This document shows positions 16,909 to 24,337 of a DNA stretch of 25,370 bases, piece after piece (positions within the stretch are counted from its first letter, which is position 1; every line of letters begins with the position of its first letter). Below the pieces are notes generated by a model. It worked only from the letters and a program-made list of their open reading frames with translations, was not told the DNA's origin and did no database searches. The translations under genes were made by a program, and so were the position numbers. Source of the stretch: an uncultured Rikenellaceae bacterium (GTDB taxonomy: Bacteria; Bacteroidota; Bacteroidia; Bacteroidales; UBA932); contig CALCYB010000151.1 of the NCBI GenBank assembly GCA_937906485.1, forward strand, positions 1 to 25,370, in the 5' to 3' direction.

Positions 16909-16938
16909 CAATTGTACAATCTATAAGAATCGCGTAGT

Positions 16939-17262
16939 ATGAAACAATGGATCAAAATGTGGGCAGTATGTCTGTTTGCCCTTGTATGCTGTGTGAATGC
17001 AGATGCAAAAAATGACAAGAAGAAAGAAGCGGAAGTTACCTTCTCCGTAGCGGTGGACTGCGAAAACTGCAAAGCCAAACTGGAAGCCAAACTTCCCTTT
17101 GTCAAGGGTGTCAAAGATTTGAAGGTGGATCTGGCGACCCAAACCATCTGGTTCAAGTACCAACCCTCCAAAACCAACGTGGAAGCCTTGGAAGCAGCCA
17201 TCGAGAAATTGGGTTACGAGGCAGAAGAAATCAAACCGGAACAAAAAGAATCTGAAAAATAA
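16939..17262 (+). CDS. Exported heavy-metal-associated (HMA) domain protein
   Basis: A 107-residue protein with a signal peptide (residues 1-23, MKQWIKMWAVCLFALVCC to NADA) followed by a single HMA fold. The metal-binding CxxC is Cys41-Glu-Asn-Cys44 in AVDCENCKAKLEAKLPFVKGV, and the rest follows the beta-alpha-beta pattern (VKDLKVDLATQTIWFKY, then VEALEAAIEKLGYEAEEI). The tail is Lys/Glu-rich. Cytoplasmic copper chaperones have the same fold, but the signal peptide places this one in the periplasm, where it could accept a metal imported by the receptor encoded 30 bases upstream. The usual chaperone motif is MxCxxC; here the residue before the first Cys is Asp and the one before that is Val, so the metal preference may differ. 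Confidence 0.87.
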   Translation: MKQWIKMWAVCLFALVCCVNADAKNDKKKEAEVTFSVAVDCENCKAKLEAKLPFVKGVKDLKVDLATQTIWFKYQPSKTNVEALEAAIEKLGYEAEEIKPEQKESEK

Positions 17263-17295
17263 TGCCTATCTTCACGCATTCTAATTCTATTAGGT

Positions 17296-19779
17296 ATGCG
17301 TAAGGTACTTTTCGTTTGTTTCTTTTTGGGCTTGACGGCTATGGGGTTGTCTGCTCAGTCTTGGGTGCGGGTCAATAACGTAGGTTATCTGCCCGATGAC
17401 ATCAAAGTAGCAGTCTTTTTATCAATGGATCAAGTGGACGGTTCATTTGAAGTGTACGACGCTTCGAATGACCGTCTCGTTTTTAAAGGAGAAGGCAAAC
17501 CGGCGAACGCCTCCCGTTGGGGAATGAAACGGGCCTATCGCCTTGATTTTTCGTCAGTCGACCGTCCCGGCGGCTATTACATCCGCTGCAATGGGACGGA
17601 AAGTGTGCGTTTCCGCATCGGACCGGATGTATATGACGGACTGGCGGATTACCTGCTGGTGTACCTGCGTCAGCAACGTTGCGGGGACAATCCCTACACC
17701 GGGGAACTCTGTCACCAGCACGACGGGTACATCGTGGACCATCCGACCCGCAGCGGTGAACGCATTGATGTGACCGGCGGATGGCACGATGCGACGGACT
17801 ACCTGCAGTACACCACCACTTCGGCAACCACCATCTATCACCTGCTTTTTGCCTACATGGAGCAGGAGGACAAGTCCGTCTTCAAGGATGAATACCTGGC
17901 CAATGGCCGCAGGGGATCCAACGGCATCCCTGACATCCTGGATGAGGCCCGCTGGGGATTGGACTGGTTGGTAAAGATGAATCCCGAGCACCGGGTGATG
18001 TTCAACCAGATTGCAGATGACCGGGATCATGCCGGATTCCGTCTTCCGCAAGACGATCAGGTGGATTACGGTTGGGGCCCCGGTACGGGGCGTCCGGTCT
18101 ATTTCGTGACCGGAAAACCCCAAGGTCTTTCCAAGCACATCAACCGGACCACCGGTGTTTCTTCCACTGCCGGAAAGTTCGCTTCCACCTTTGCACTGGG
18201 TGCAGAAGTGTTCCGGGATCTGGATGCTGAATTTGCAGACCTGATGCGGACCAAATCCCTGCAGGCCTATGATTTTGCCTTGGAACAACCCGGCAACACC
18301 CAAACCGCCTGTGTGGTATCCCCCTATTTCTACGAAGAAGACACCTGGGTGGATGATGTGGAACTGGCTGCCGCCACCCTGGCAGAATACACGGGCGAAG
18401 AGCTTTGGTGGCAACAAGCCGATTACTGGGGAGAACTCGAACCGGTGACACCCTGGATGGAATTGGGCCGTGGCCGCCATTACCAATATTATCCCTTCAT
18501 CAACCTGGGCCACTATTACCTGGCCAAGTCGGAAAACAAGGCACTCAGCGCCAAATACACCGAATTTATGCGTCAGGGCCTGCAAGCCATCAAGACCCGT
18601 GCTGCGGATGACCCGTTCATCAACGGCATTCCCTTTATCTGGTGTTCCAATAACCTGACCTCTGCTGCCATTACCCAGGCGCGCCTCTACCACGAGGTCA
18701 GTGGCGATGCCTCATTCCTGGAAATGGAGGCTGCTTTGCGTGACTGGCTGCTGGGTTGCAACCCTTGGGGCACGTCCATGATTGTGGGCGCTCCGGTCGG
18801 CTATGATTTCCCCGAAGAGCCGCATACTTCCTACTTCCTGGTGGGCGACAGCACCCCGGGCGGATTGGTGGACGGTCCGGTCTATCGGGAGGTCTTTCTG
18901 GAACGTGCCGGCAATTCCTTGACCCACGAAGATCCTTTTGCCATCCTGAACAACGGAATAGCGGTCTACCATGATGACCTGGGTGATTATGCCAGCAACG
19001 AACCGACCATGGACGGAACCGCAGGTCTGGCGTACTACTTTGCCAAACGCGAGGCCCATGGCAAAACCCAGAAAACGGCTGACCTGAAAAAGGACCAATA
19101 CGGAGCCATCATCCGCGTCAACCCGGATCAGAAACGGATCTACCTGGTCTTCTCTGCGGATTCCATGTTCAATGGGGGATCCCACATCCTCAAAACCCTG
19201 AAACGTCACGACATCAAAGGCTCCTTCTTCCTGACCGGCAATTGCCTGCGTATGGAAGAGCACCGCGCCCTGATTCAGCAGATCATTGATGAAGGACATT
19301 ATGTAAGCGGCCACTCCGACAAACACCTGCTCTATGCTCCTTGGGAAAAACGGGACTCTTCCCTGGTCTCCTTTGAAGAGGTGCAGCAAGACATGGTGGC
19401 CAACCTGGTGGAGCTCGAAAAATTCGGCATCGCTCCCCAGCAGGCAACCTGGTTCCTGCCTCCGTATGAATACTACAATGCCGAATCGGTGGCCGCCCTG
19501 GAGGCTTTGGGAATGAATGTCATCAACCTGACTCCCGGAACCGCCACCAATGCCGACTACACGACGCCGGATATGCCGAATTACCGCAGTTCCGACCGCC
19601 TGATCGAAATGCTCTATAATTTTGAAGAGCAGGCCGGCCTGAACGGTGCCATCATCCTGATACACCCGGGTATTCACCATACCCGTACGGATGCGCTCTA
19701 CCTGCGTCTGTCGGAAATCATCCGGAAACTCAAACGTCAGGGTTATACGTTCGGATCCTTCTCGGAACTGACCCTGTAA
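17296..19779 (+). CDS. Secreted GH9 glycosidase fused to a polysaccharide-deacetylase-like domain
   Basis: An 827-residue bifunctional-looking enzyme. Signal peptide at residues 1-20 (ending MGLSA, followed by QSW). An N-terminal cellulase-type Ig-like domain spans about 22-110 (VRVNNVGYLPDDIKVAVF). The GH9 alpha-barrel covers about 115-590, with the base motif Asp165-Ala-Thr-Asp168 (GGWHDATDY, a variant of DAGD) and the acid Glu569 in ASNEPTMDGTAGLAYYFA. A linker leads to a NodB-like domain (about 612-827). This has FSAD (Asp622) where classic enzymes have TFDD, the metal-binding pair His673/His677 in SGHSDKH, FLPPYEYYN in place of RPPxG, and a His in AIILIHPGIHH. GH9 includes cellulases but also exo-beta-glucosaminidases; the fused deacetylase and nearby hexosaminidases favour an amino-sugar substrate. 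It starts 33 bases after the HMA gene. Confidence 0.85.
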   Translation: MRKVLFVCFFLGLTAMGLSAQSWVRVNNVGYLPDDIKVAVFLSMDQVDGSFEVYDASNDRLVFKGEGKPANASRWGMKRAYRLDFSSVDRPGGYYIRCNGTESVRFRIGPDVYDGLADYLLVYLRQQRCGDNPYTGELCHQHDGYIVDHPTRSGERIDVTGGWHDATDYLQYTTTSATTIYHLLFAYMEQEDKSVFKDEYLANGRRGSNGIPDILDEARWGLDWLVKMNPEHRVMFNQIADDRDHAGFRLPQDDQVDYGWGPGTGRPVYFVTGKPQGLSKHINRTTGVSSTAGKFASTFALGAEVFRDLDAEFADLMRTKSLQAYDFALEQPGNTQTACVVSPYFYEEDTWVDDVELAAATLAEYTGEELWWQQADYWGELEPVTPWMELGRGRHYQYYPFINLGHYYLAKSENKALSAKYTEFMRQGLQAIKTRAADDPFINGIPFIWCSNNLTSAAITQARLYHEVSGDASFLEMEAALRDWLLGCNPWGTSMIVGAPVGYDFPEEPHTSYFLVGDSTPGGLVDGPVYREVFLERAGNSLTHEDPFAILNNGIAVYHDDLGDYASNEPTMDGTAGLAYYFAKREAHGKTQKTADLKKDQYGAIIRVNPDQKRIYLVFSADSMFNGGSHILKTLKRHDIKGSFFLTGNCLRMEEHRALIQQIIDEGHYVSGHSDKHLLYAPWEKRDSSLVSFEEVQQDMVANLVELEKFGIAPQQATWFLPPYEYYNAESVAALEALGMNVINLTPGTATNADYTTPDMPNYRSSDRLIEMLYNFEEQAGLNGAIILIHPGIHHTRTDALYLRLSEIIRKLKRQGYTFGSFSELTL

Positions 19780-19823
19780 TCACCCGACAATCATTGATTA
19801 ATCGTTATAAAAATCATCATGCT

Positions 19824-21461
19824 ATGAACAACTCGATTTTTTCTTTTCCCTTGCCCGGCAATGAACCGGTGAAGGAATATCTGAAAGGCTCTCCTGAGCG
19901 CATTGCTTTGGATGCAGAACTGGAACGTCAGCGCAATACCGTGCTGGAGATTCCTTTGATCATCGGAGGCAAGGAAGTCCGGACCGGAAACCTGGGCAAA
20001 GTGGTTTGTCCGCACGATCATGGACATGTGCTCGCCACTTACCACAAGGCAGGAGAAAAGGAGGTCAAGATGGCCATCGAGGCGGCGATGCAGGCGCACA
20101 AGACGTGGGCGGAAACCCCTTGGCGGGTGCGTTGCTCCATCATCCTGCGTGCAGCAGAATTGTTGAGCACCAAATACCGTGCAGTACTCAATGCTGCGAC
20201 CATGCTGGGACAAAGCAAGAACATCTATCAGGCAGAAATCGACTCGGCTTGTGAAGCCATTGACTTCATGCGCTACAACGTGTCCTATGCTTCGACCATC
20301 TACTCCCGTCAGCCCAAGTCCAACAATACCCAGATCAACAGCACAGAATACCGTCCGTTGGAAGGTTTCATCCTTGCTGTAAGCCCCTTTAACTTTACAG
20401 CCATTGCGTCCAACCTCAATCTGTCACCCGTACTGATGGGGAATACCACCCTGTGGAAGACCTCTACAACGGCCATCCTGTCCAACTATTACCTGATGAA
20501 GGTGTACGAAGAAGCCGGTCTGCCGGCCGGTGTTGTAAACTTCCTCTGTGGACCCGGATCCGTAATCGGGGAGGTCGCCCTGTCTTCTCCGGACTTTGGT
20601 GGGATACACTTCACCGGATCTACCAAGACGTTCAATCACTTGTGGAAACAGGTCGGTGAACGCCTCGAAACCTACAAATCTTATCCCCGGCTGGTCGGAG
20701 AGACCGGAGGCAAGGACTTTATCTTCGTGCACGAGTCAGCAGATCCGCAGGAAGTGGCCGTTGCGGCTTTCTGTGGTGCTTTCGAATTCCAGGGGCAAAA
20801 ATGTTCGGCTGCATCCCGGATGTACATTCCCAAGAACCTGTGGCCTCAGGTGCTGGAACGGATGCAGGAGATGGCGGCAGAGGTCAAGATCGGAGACGTT
20901 TGTGACCCGACCAATTTTATCAACGCCGTCATTGACGAGACCTCGTTTGACAACATTGTTTCCTACATCGAATATGCCCGCCAGGCCGCCGATGCCCGGA
21001 TTGTACTGGGGGGAAAGTACGACAAAACAGTCGGCTACTTTGTGCATCCTACGGTTATTGAAACGTCCAATCCTCATTTCAAATCCATGCAGGAAGAGAT
21101 CTTCGGTCCGGTACTGACGGTTTATCCTTATGAGGAAGCGCTGCTGGATGAGACGGTGGCCCTTTGCGACAGAACCTCGCCCTATGCCTTGACCGGATCA
21201 GTGATGGGACGCGACCGTGTAGCCATACAAGCCATTGCTGACCGCCTGAAGAATGCAGCCGGCAACTTCTACATCAACGACAAGCCTACGGGAGCTGTAG
21301 TGGCCCATCAGCCTTTTGGGGGAGCAAGGGCCTCGGGAACCAATGACAAAGCCGGTGGGGAACAGAACCTGATGCGTTGGATATCACCCCGTTCTGTCAA
21401 GGAGACCTTGGTGCCCTCAACGGACTACCTGGCCTGCTACAAATACATCAAGGAGGCCTGA
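19824..21461 (+). CDS. pruA: L-glutamate gamma-semialdehyde (1-pyrroline-5-carboxylate) dehydrogenase
   Basis: NAD-dependent enzyme that oxidises glutamate semialdehyde to glutamate in proline breakdown. The ATG at 19824 (MNNSIFSFPLPGNEPVKEYL) is preferred over an in-frame upstream ATG at 19794, because the family N-terminus begins near this point; this gives 545 residues, the normal length for the stand-alone enzyme. The aldehyde-dehydrogenase fold is clear: the cofactor-side motif ILAVSPFNFTAIASNLNLSP, VVNFLCGPGSVIGE, GIHFTGSTKTFNHLW, the Glu region RLVGETGGKDF, and the nucleophile Cys327 in FQGQKCSAASRMYIP. EEIFGPVLTVYPY and FYINDKPTGAVVAHQPFGGARASGTNDKAGG complete the family pattern. There is no proline dehydrogenase domain or neighbour in view. 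Confidence 0.95.
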   Translation: MNNSIFSFPLPGNEPVKEYLKGSPERIALDAELERQRNTVLEIPLIIGGKEVRTGNLGKVVCPHDHGHVLATYHKAGEKEVKMAIEAAMQAHKTWAETPWRVRCSIILRAAELLSTKYRAVLNAATMLGQSKNIYQAEIDSACEAIDFMRYNVSYASTIYSRQPKSNNTQINSTEYRPLEGFILAVSPFNFTAIASNLNLSPVLMGNTTLWKTSTTAILSNYYLMKVYEEAGLPAGVVNFLCGPGSVIGEVALSSPDFGGIHFTGSTKTFNHLWKQVGERLETYKSYPRLVGETGGKDFIFVHESADPQEVAVAAFCGAFEFQGQKCSAASRMYIPKNLWPQVLERMQEMAAEVKIGDVCDPTNFINAVIDETSFDNIVSYIEYARQAADARIVLGGKYDKTVGYFVHPTVIETSNPHFKSMQEEIFGPVLTVYPYEEALLDETVALCDRTSPYALTGSVMGRDRVAIQAIADRLKNAAGNFYINDKPTGAVVAHQPFGGARASGTNDKAGGEQNLMRWISPRSVKETLVPSTDYLACYKYIKEA

Positions 21462-21478
21462 CCGGTTCCGGGCGGCCT
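21454..21478. terminator. Possible short hairpin between convergent genes
   Basis: AGGCC at 21454-21458 pairs with GGCCT at 21474-21478, and CCGG sequences lie inside. It spans the stop codons of pruA and of the minus-strand CBM9-like gene. There is no T-run, and the stem is short, so this is only a weak candidate for a shared terminator. Confidence 0.3.
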
Positions 21479-22214
21479 ACTCGAACCGCAGTTCGCCGAA
21501 GAATTCGGGCAGGTGGAAGTTGGGCCGTTCAAAGGCAATCGGATTCCAGCTCAGGTAATGGGGACGGCTGGTTTTGTCCCCGCACTTGTAGAAATTGGCT
21601 CTCAGGGTCTGCGGCAGTCGGTCCAGTCCCAGACGGGCAATCGGAATAATCAGCAGCATGTCCCAGCTGTATTCCCCTTCCGGCAGGTCGATGGCCTTGT
21701 GCTCCAGTGACGGATACCGTCGGATGGTGGCCAGTTCACTTTCGCTGAAACGCTTGGATGCAGATCCAGGCGTTTTTTCGGATGCCAGCAAGGTGCCGAT
21801 GCAGTTCACTTCAAAATTGCGGTAGCAGTCTTGTCCGGGCACTTGGACAAAAAACTCCACACAACTGTCTTCCCAAACCGCTCCATTGTCTTGGAGGGCC
21901 ACTGCGCGTAGACCGATTCCCTGTGTTTCGTAGTAGATGTACAGGTAGGTGCCGTCCGTTGCGATGCGGAACGAGGTCTGCGGTGCGTAAGGGAAGCGGT
22001 CCGGCCAGTTGACGCAGTCCAGTGCCTGGGCCGGAAGTGTTCTCATGAGTTCTTTCTGTTGGTCGGGGGTTGCTGCAGCAAGTTCACAACAGGTGGGGAC
22101 AAGTAGTTGTTTCATGGGTAGAAGATTCTGGGATTGAATGGGTTGGATCATATGAAATAAAAGGGCAAAGGCCCATAGTTTTAGAATTGGGAAGCGTCTT
22201 TTTTGTGTCTGCAT
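21477..22214 (-). CDS. Carbohydrate-binding CBM9-like exported protein
   Basis: A 245-residue protein resembling the family-9-like carbohydrate-binding modules that occur as stand-alone proteins in Bacteroidota. The signature is VWEDSCVEFFVQVPGQDCYRN followed by NFEVNCIGTLL, with FRIATDGTYLYIYYETQG before it and a C-terminal FHLPEFFGELRFE. The frame is open up to 22253, but the ATG at 22214 (MQTQKRRFPILKLWAFALLF) is chosen because the upstream codons overlap the -7 box of its promoter at 22231-22238. This start also gives a plausible signal peptide (KRR, a hydrophobic core, then IQSQ). The internal Met at MKQLLVP is an alternative start that would make it cytoplasmic. No catalytic residues are recognisable; a glycan-binding role is inferred. 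Confidence 0.7.
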   Translation of the reverse strand: MQTQKRRFPILKLWAFALLFHMIQPIQSQNLLPMKQLLVPTCCELAAATPDQQKELMRTLPAQALDCVNWPDRFPYAPQTSFRIATDGTYLYIYYETQGIGLRAVALQDNGAVWEDSCVEFFVQVPGQDCYRNFEVNCIGTLLASEKTPGSASKRFSESELATIRRYPSLEHKAIDLPEGEYSWDMLLIIPIARLGLDRLPQTLRANFYKCGDKTSRPHYLSWNPIAFERPNFHLPEFFGELRFE

Positions 22215-22230
22215 GCCGTGTATTTTGTGA

Positions 22231-22238
22231 CAAAGGTA
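22231..22238 (-). promoter_or_regulatory. Promoter -7 element of the CBM9-like gene
   Basis: Minus-strand TACCTTTG matches TAnnTTTG and lies 16 bases before the ATG at 22214, implying a very short leader. No TTTG is found at the usual -33 distance. Confidence 0.55.
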
Positions 22239-22244
22239 TGTATT

Positions 22245-22276
22245 TTTGAGCAACCTGTTTTTTTTTATTACATTTG
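22245..22276 (+). promoter_or_regulatory. Full consensus promoter of the CNNM/CorC-type gene
   Basis: TTTG at 22245-22248 is followed after exactly 20 bases by TACATTTG at 22269-22276, so both boxes match the Bacteroidota housekeeping promoter (-33 TTTG, spacer 19-21, -7 TAnnTTTG). The ATG is 19 bases further on. The -7 box of the divergent CBM9-like gene lies only 6 bases to the left of the TTTG. Confidence 0.8.
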
Positions 22277-22295
22277 TCCGCTCATAATGTAAGCA

Positions 22296-23588
22296 ATGGA
22301 ATTAATTATTATTCTGATACTCATTTTGCTGAACGGTCTGTTCTCCATGAGCGAGATAGCAATGATCAGTGCGCGCAAATCCAATTTGTCTGCAGAAGCC
22401 AAGAAAGGAAGTTCTTCAGCCAAACGGGCGCTCCAACTGGCAGAAGAACCGGACCGTTTCCTGTCTACGGTACAAATCGGCATCACCCTGATCGGTATCC
22501 TGACCGGTTTGTATTCCGGTGATAAGTTTGCGGAGGATTTTTCTGAAATACTGGTGGGTTGGGGCATGAATGCTTCCATCGCATTGGGCGTTTCGAAGAC
22601 CATCATTGTCGTGATTGTGACTTATCTGACCTTGATTATCGGAGAGTTGCTGCCCAAGCGTATCGGGATGAACTATTCGGAACGCATCGCCAAGGTGGTG
22701 GCCGGTCCGATGCACCTGCTTTCGTTGCTGACCTCTCCGTTTGTCTGGATCCTGACCAAGAGTACGGCCTTGTTGTCCAAAATGATCGGTCTGCGTGAAG
22801 AAGATCCGATTGTGACCGAAGAAGAGATCAAGTCCATGATTGCGGAAGGTGCCGAAGACGGATCGGTGCAGGAAATGGAGCAGGACATTGTGGAACGGGT
22901 CTTCTCGTTGGGTGACCGCAAGGTAGAATCCATCATGACTTCCCGCAATGAGATTGTCTGGATTGAAAAGGAAATGACTGCCGAAGATATCTCGGACCTG
23001 ATCAAGGAGAACCTTTTTGAAGTCTATCCGGTCGGGAATGACAGCCTGGATGATATTCTGGGGGTGGTTTTCTTGAAAGAGTTGTTTGCCGCATTGGACC
23101 AGCCGGATTTCAAACTCTCCGATATTATTCGACCGGCACAGTATTTTCACGAATATACCGACGTGTATAAGGTGCTGGAACAAATGCAGGAAAAGCAGGT
23201 CGCTTACGGGCTGGTCTGTGACGAGTTCGGTGTGTTCCAAGGTATTGTGACCCACAAGGATATTCTTGAAGGACTGGTGGGTACGATTTCAGATGATGAA
23301 CAGGAACCGGACATCATTGAACGCAAGGAAGAAAACAGTTGGCTGGTGGACGGTCAGATTCCGTTCTATGATTTTCTGGAACATTTTGAATGTGAAGATC
23401 TGTTTGCAGAAAACGACTACAATACCCTGGGTGGGTTGATTCTTGAAAAACTTGAACACATACCGCTTTCCGGAGAATCCCTCCAATGGGAAGATTTCCA
23501 ATTTGAAGTCGTGGACATGGATGGAGCGCGGATTGACAAAATTCTGGTGAAGAAAATCGAACGACAAGTAATAGAAACTGAAGAATGA
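22296..23588 (+). CDS. CNNM/CorC-type (hemolysin C family) membrane transporter
   Basis: A 430-residue inner-membrane protein of the DUF21-CBS-CorC family, members of which act in magnesium or cobalt efflux and tolerance; the older name hemolysin is not reliable as a function. The N-terminal DUF21 membrane domain spans about residues 1-180, with helices at MELIIILILILLNGLFSM, TVQIGITLIGILTGL, TIIVVIVTYLTLIIGELLPKR (a family signature) and LLSLLTSPFVWILTK. A cytoplasmic pair of CBS domains follows (about 205-325; DRKVESIMTSRNEIVWI and CDEFGVFQGIVTHKDILEGLVG). The C-terminal CorC/HlyC domain spans about 335-425 (SWLVDGQIPFYDFLEHF, YNTLGGLILEKLEHIP). It has a strong promoter of its own and overlaps the next gene by 4 bases (ATGA). 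Confidence 0.93.
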   Translation: MELIIILILILLNGLFSMSEIAMISARKSNLSAEAKKGSSSAKRALQLAEEPDRFLSTVQIGITLIGILTGLYSGDKFAEDFSEILVGWGMNASIALGVSKTIIVVIVTYLTLIIGELLPKRIGMNYSERIAKVVAGPMHLLSLLTSPFVWILTKSTALLSKMIGLREEDPIVTEEEIKSMIAEGAEDGSVQEMEQDIVERVFSLGDRKVESIMTSRNEIVWIEKEMTAEDISDLIKENLFEVYPVGNDSLDDILGVVFLKELFAALDQPDFKLSDIIRPAQYFHEYTDVYKVLEQMQEKQVAYGLVCDEFGVFQGIVTHKDILEGLVGTISDDEQEPDIIERKEENSWLVDGQIPFYDFLEHFECEDLFAENDYNTLGGLILEKLEHIPLSGESLQWEDFQFEVVDMDGARIDKILVKKIERQVIETEE

Positions 23589-24337
23589 AAGAGTTGAGGC
23601 GTGCATGGCTGATTGCTTGCCTGGGAATGCTCTGTTTCCCGGTGTGGGCGCAGCAGGATGTGTTTTTTGTTCCGGATCCGCAGACGGCCGTCTGGTCTTA
23701 TGTGACCCAGGACGCAGCCGGTCAGCCAACTTCCCGGATGATTTATTCTGTGGAGGAAATGACGGGAAATGCTGTCAACGGATCGGCAAAGATCAAGATG
23801 CAGGTCGTTGCTGATCAAGCACCGACAGATACTGTCAAATCATTGATTTTCTATCGTTTTAAAGAAGGAGAGTGCATCCTGGACATGCAGGCTGTCTTTG
23901 GTGAGGCACTCTTGGGCCAGGTGGTCGAGGAGGCGTTGGCTCAGGAGGGAAAGGAGGTTTCACCCCAGGAGAAACAGGCCGCCATTGCCCAGATGCAGGA
24001 GCGCATCAAGATAACCGGTGAGCTCAGAGGTATTCCCCGTTATCCCCAGATTGGCGCTCTGCCGGATTATAAGTTCCGTTTCAAGTTCATGGTCATGAGT
24101 ATGACGATGGAAGGTGAGGAACGAAAAATTACCGGCAAAGAGCGGATCAGCACTCCTGCCGGTGATTATGATTGTTTTGTCGTCGAAGAAACGGTGACCA
24201 TGAAAGCCATGATGAACAAGGAAGTGGAGAAGACCGTTTCCTGGTATGCTTACGGTATCGGAATGGTCAAACAACTCTCCTACGACAAGAAAGGACAGCT
24301 GCAGTCCGTTACCTTGTTGGATACCATTAACTGGTAG
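23585..24337 (+). CDS. Exported TapB/DUF3108-like protein
   Basis: A 250-residue exported protein with a signal peptide at residues 1-22 (MKELRRAWLIACLGMLCFPVWA, followed by QQ). The mature part is a beta-rich single domain of the type annotated as TapB or DUF3108-like in Bacteroidota: an early strand region (AVWSYVTQDAAGQPTSRMIY), a helical insert rich in Gln and Glu (ALAQEGKEVSPQEKQAAIAQ), and the characteristic late section KERISTPAGDYDCFVVEETV, then SWYAYGIGMVKQLSYDKKGQ. The function is not known; a lipid- or envelope-related role is a guess from similar folds. Its ATG overlaps the stop of the CNNM-type gene (ATGA), so translation is probably coupled. Its 3' end overlaps the convergent DUF1963-like gene by 11 bases. 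Confidence 0.6.
   Translation: MKELRRAWLIACLGMLCFPVWAQQDVFFVPDPQTAVWSYVTQDAAGQPTSRMIYSVEEMTGNAVNGSAKIKMQVVADQAPTDTVKSLIFYRFKEGECILDMQAVFGEALLGQVVEEALAQEGKEVSPQEKQAAIAQMQERIKITGELRGIPRYPQIGALPDYKFRFKFMVMSMTMEGEERKITGKERISTPAGDYDCFVVEETVTMKAMMNKEVEKTVSWYAYGIGMVKQLSYDKKGQLQSVTLLDTINW

Noticed and set aside
15190..16911. Long open frame on the minus strand opposite the TonB receptor gene
   Set aside because: It mirrors a clear receptor gene and shows no signal, domain or plausible start context.
16911..16920. Perfect 10-base palindrome ATTGTACAAT just after the TonB receptor gene
   Set aside because: It is short and AT-rich, so it could arise by chance. It has no second copy that I noticed in the window, and it is not placed at a recognised promoter. 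It could be revisited if relatives keep it.
17283..17293. Small inverted repeat (CTAAT/ATTAG) before the GH9-deacetylase gene
   Set aside because: A 5-base AT-rich stem is too weak to support a terminator or operator.
19617..19624. TAATTTTG, a match to the -7 promoter consensus, inside the end of the GH9-deacetylase gene
   Set aside because: There is no TTTG at the right distance upstream, it lies within coding sequence and about 200 bases before pruA; an 8-base pattern with two free positions is expected by chance.
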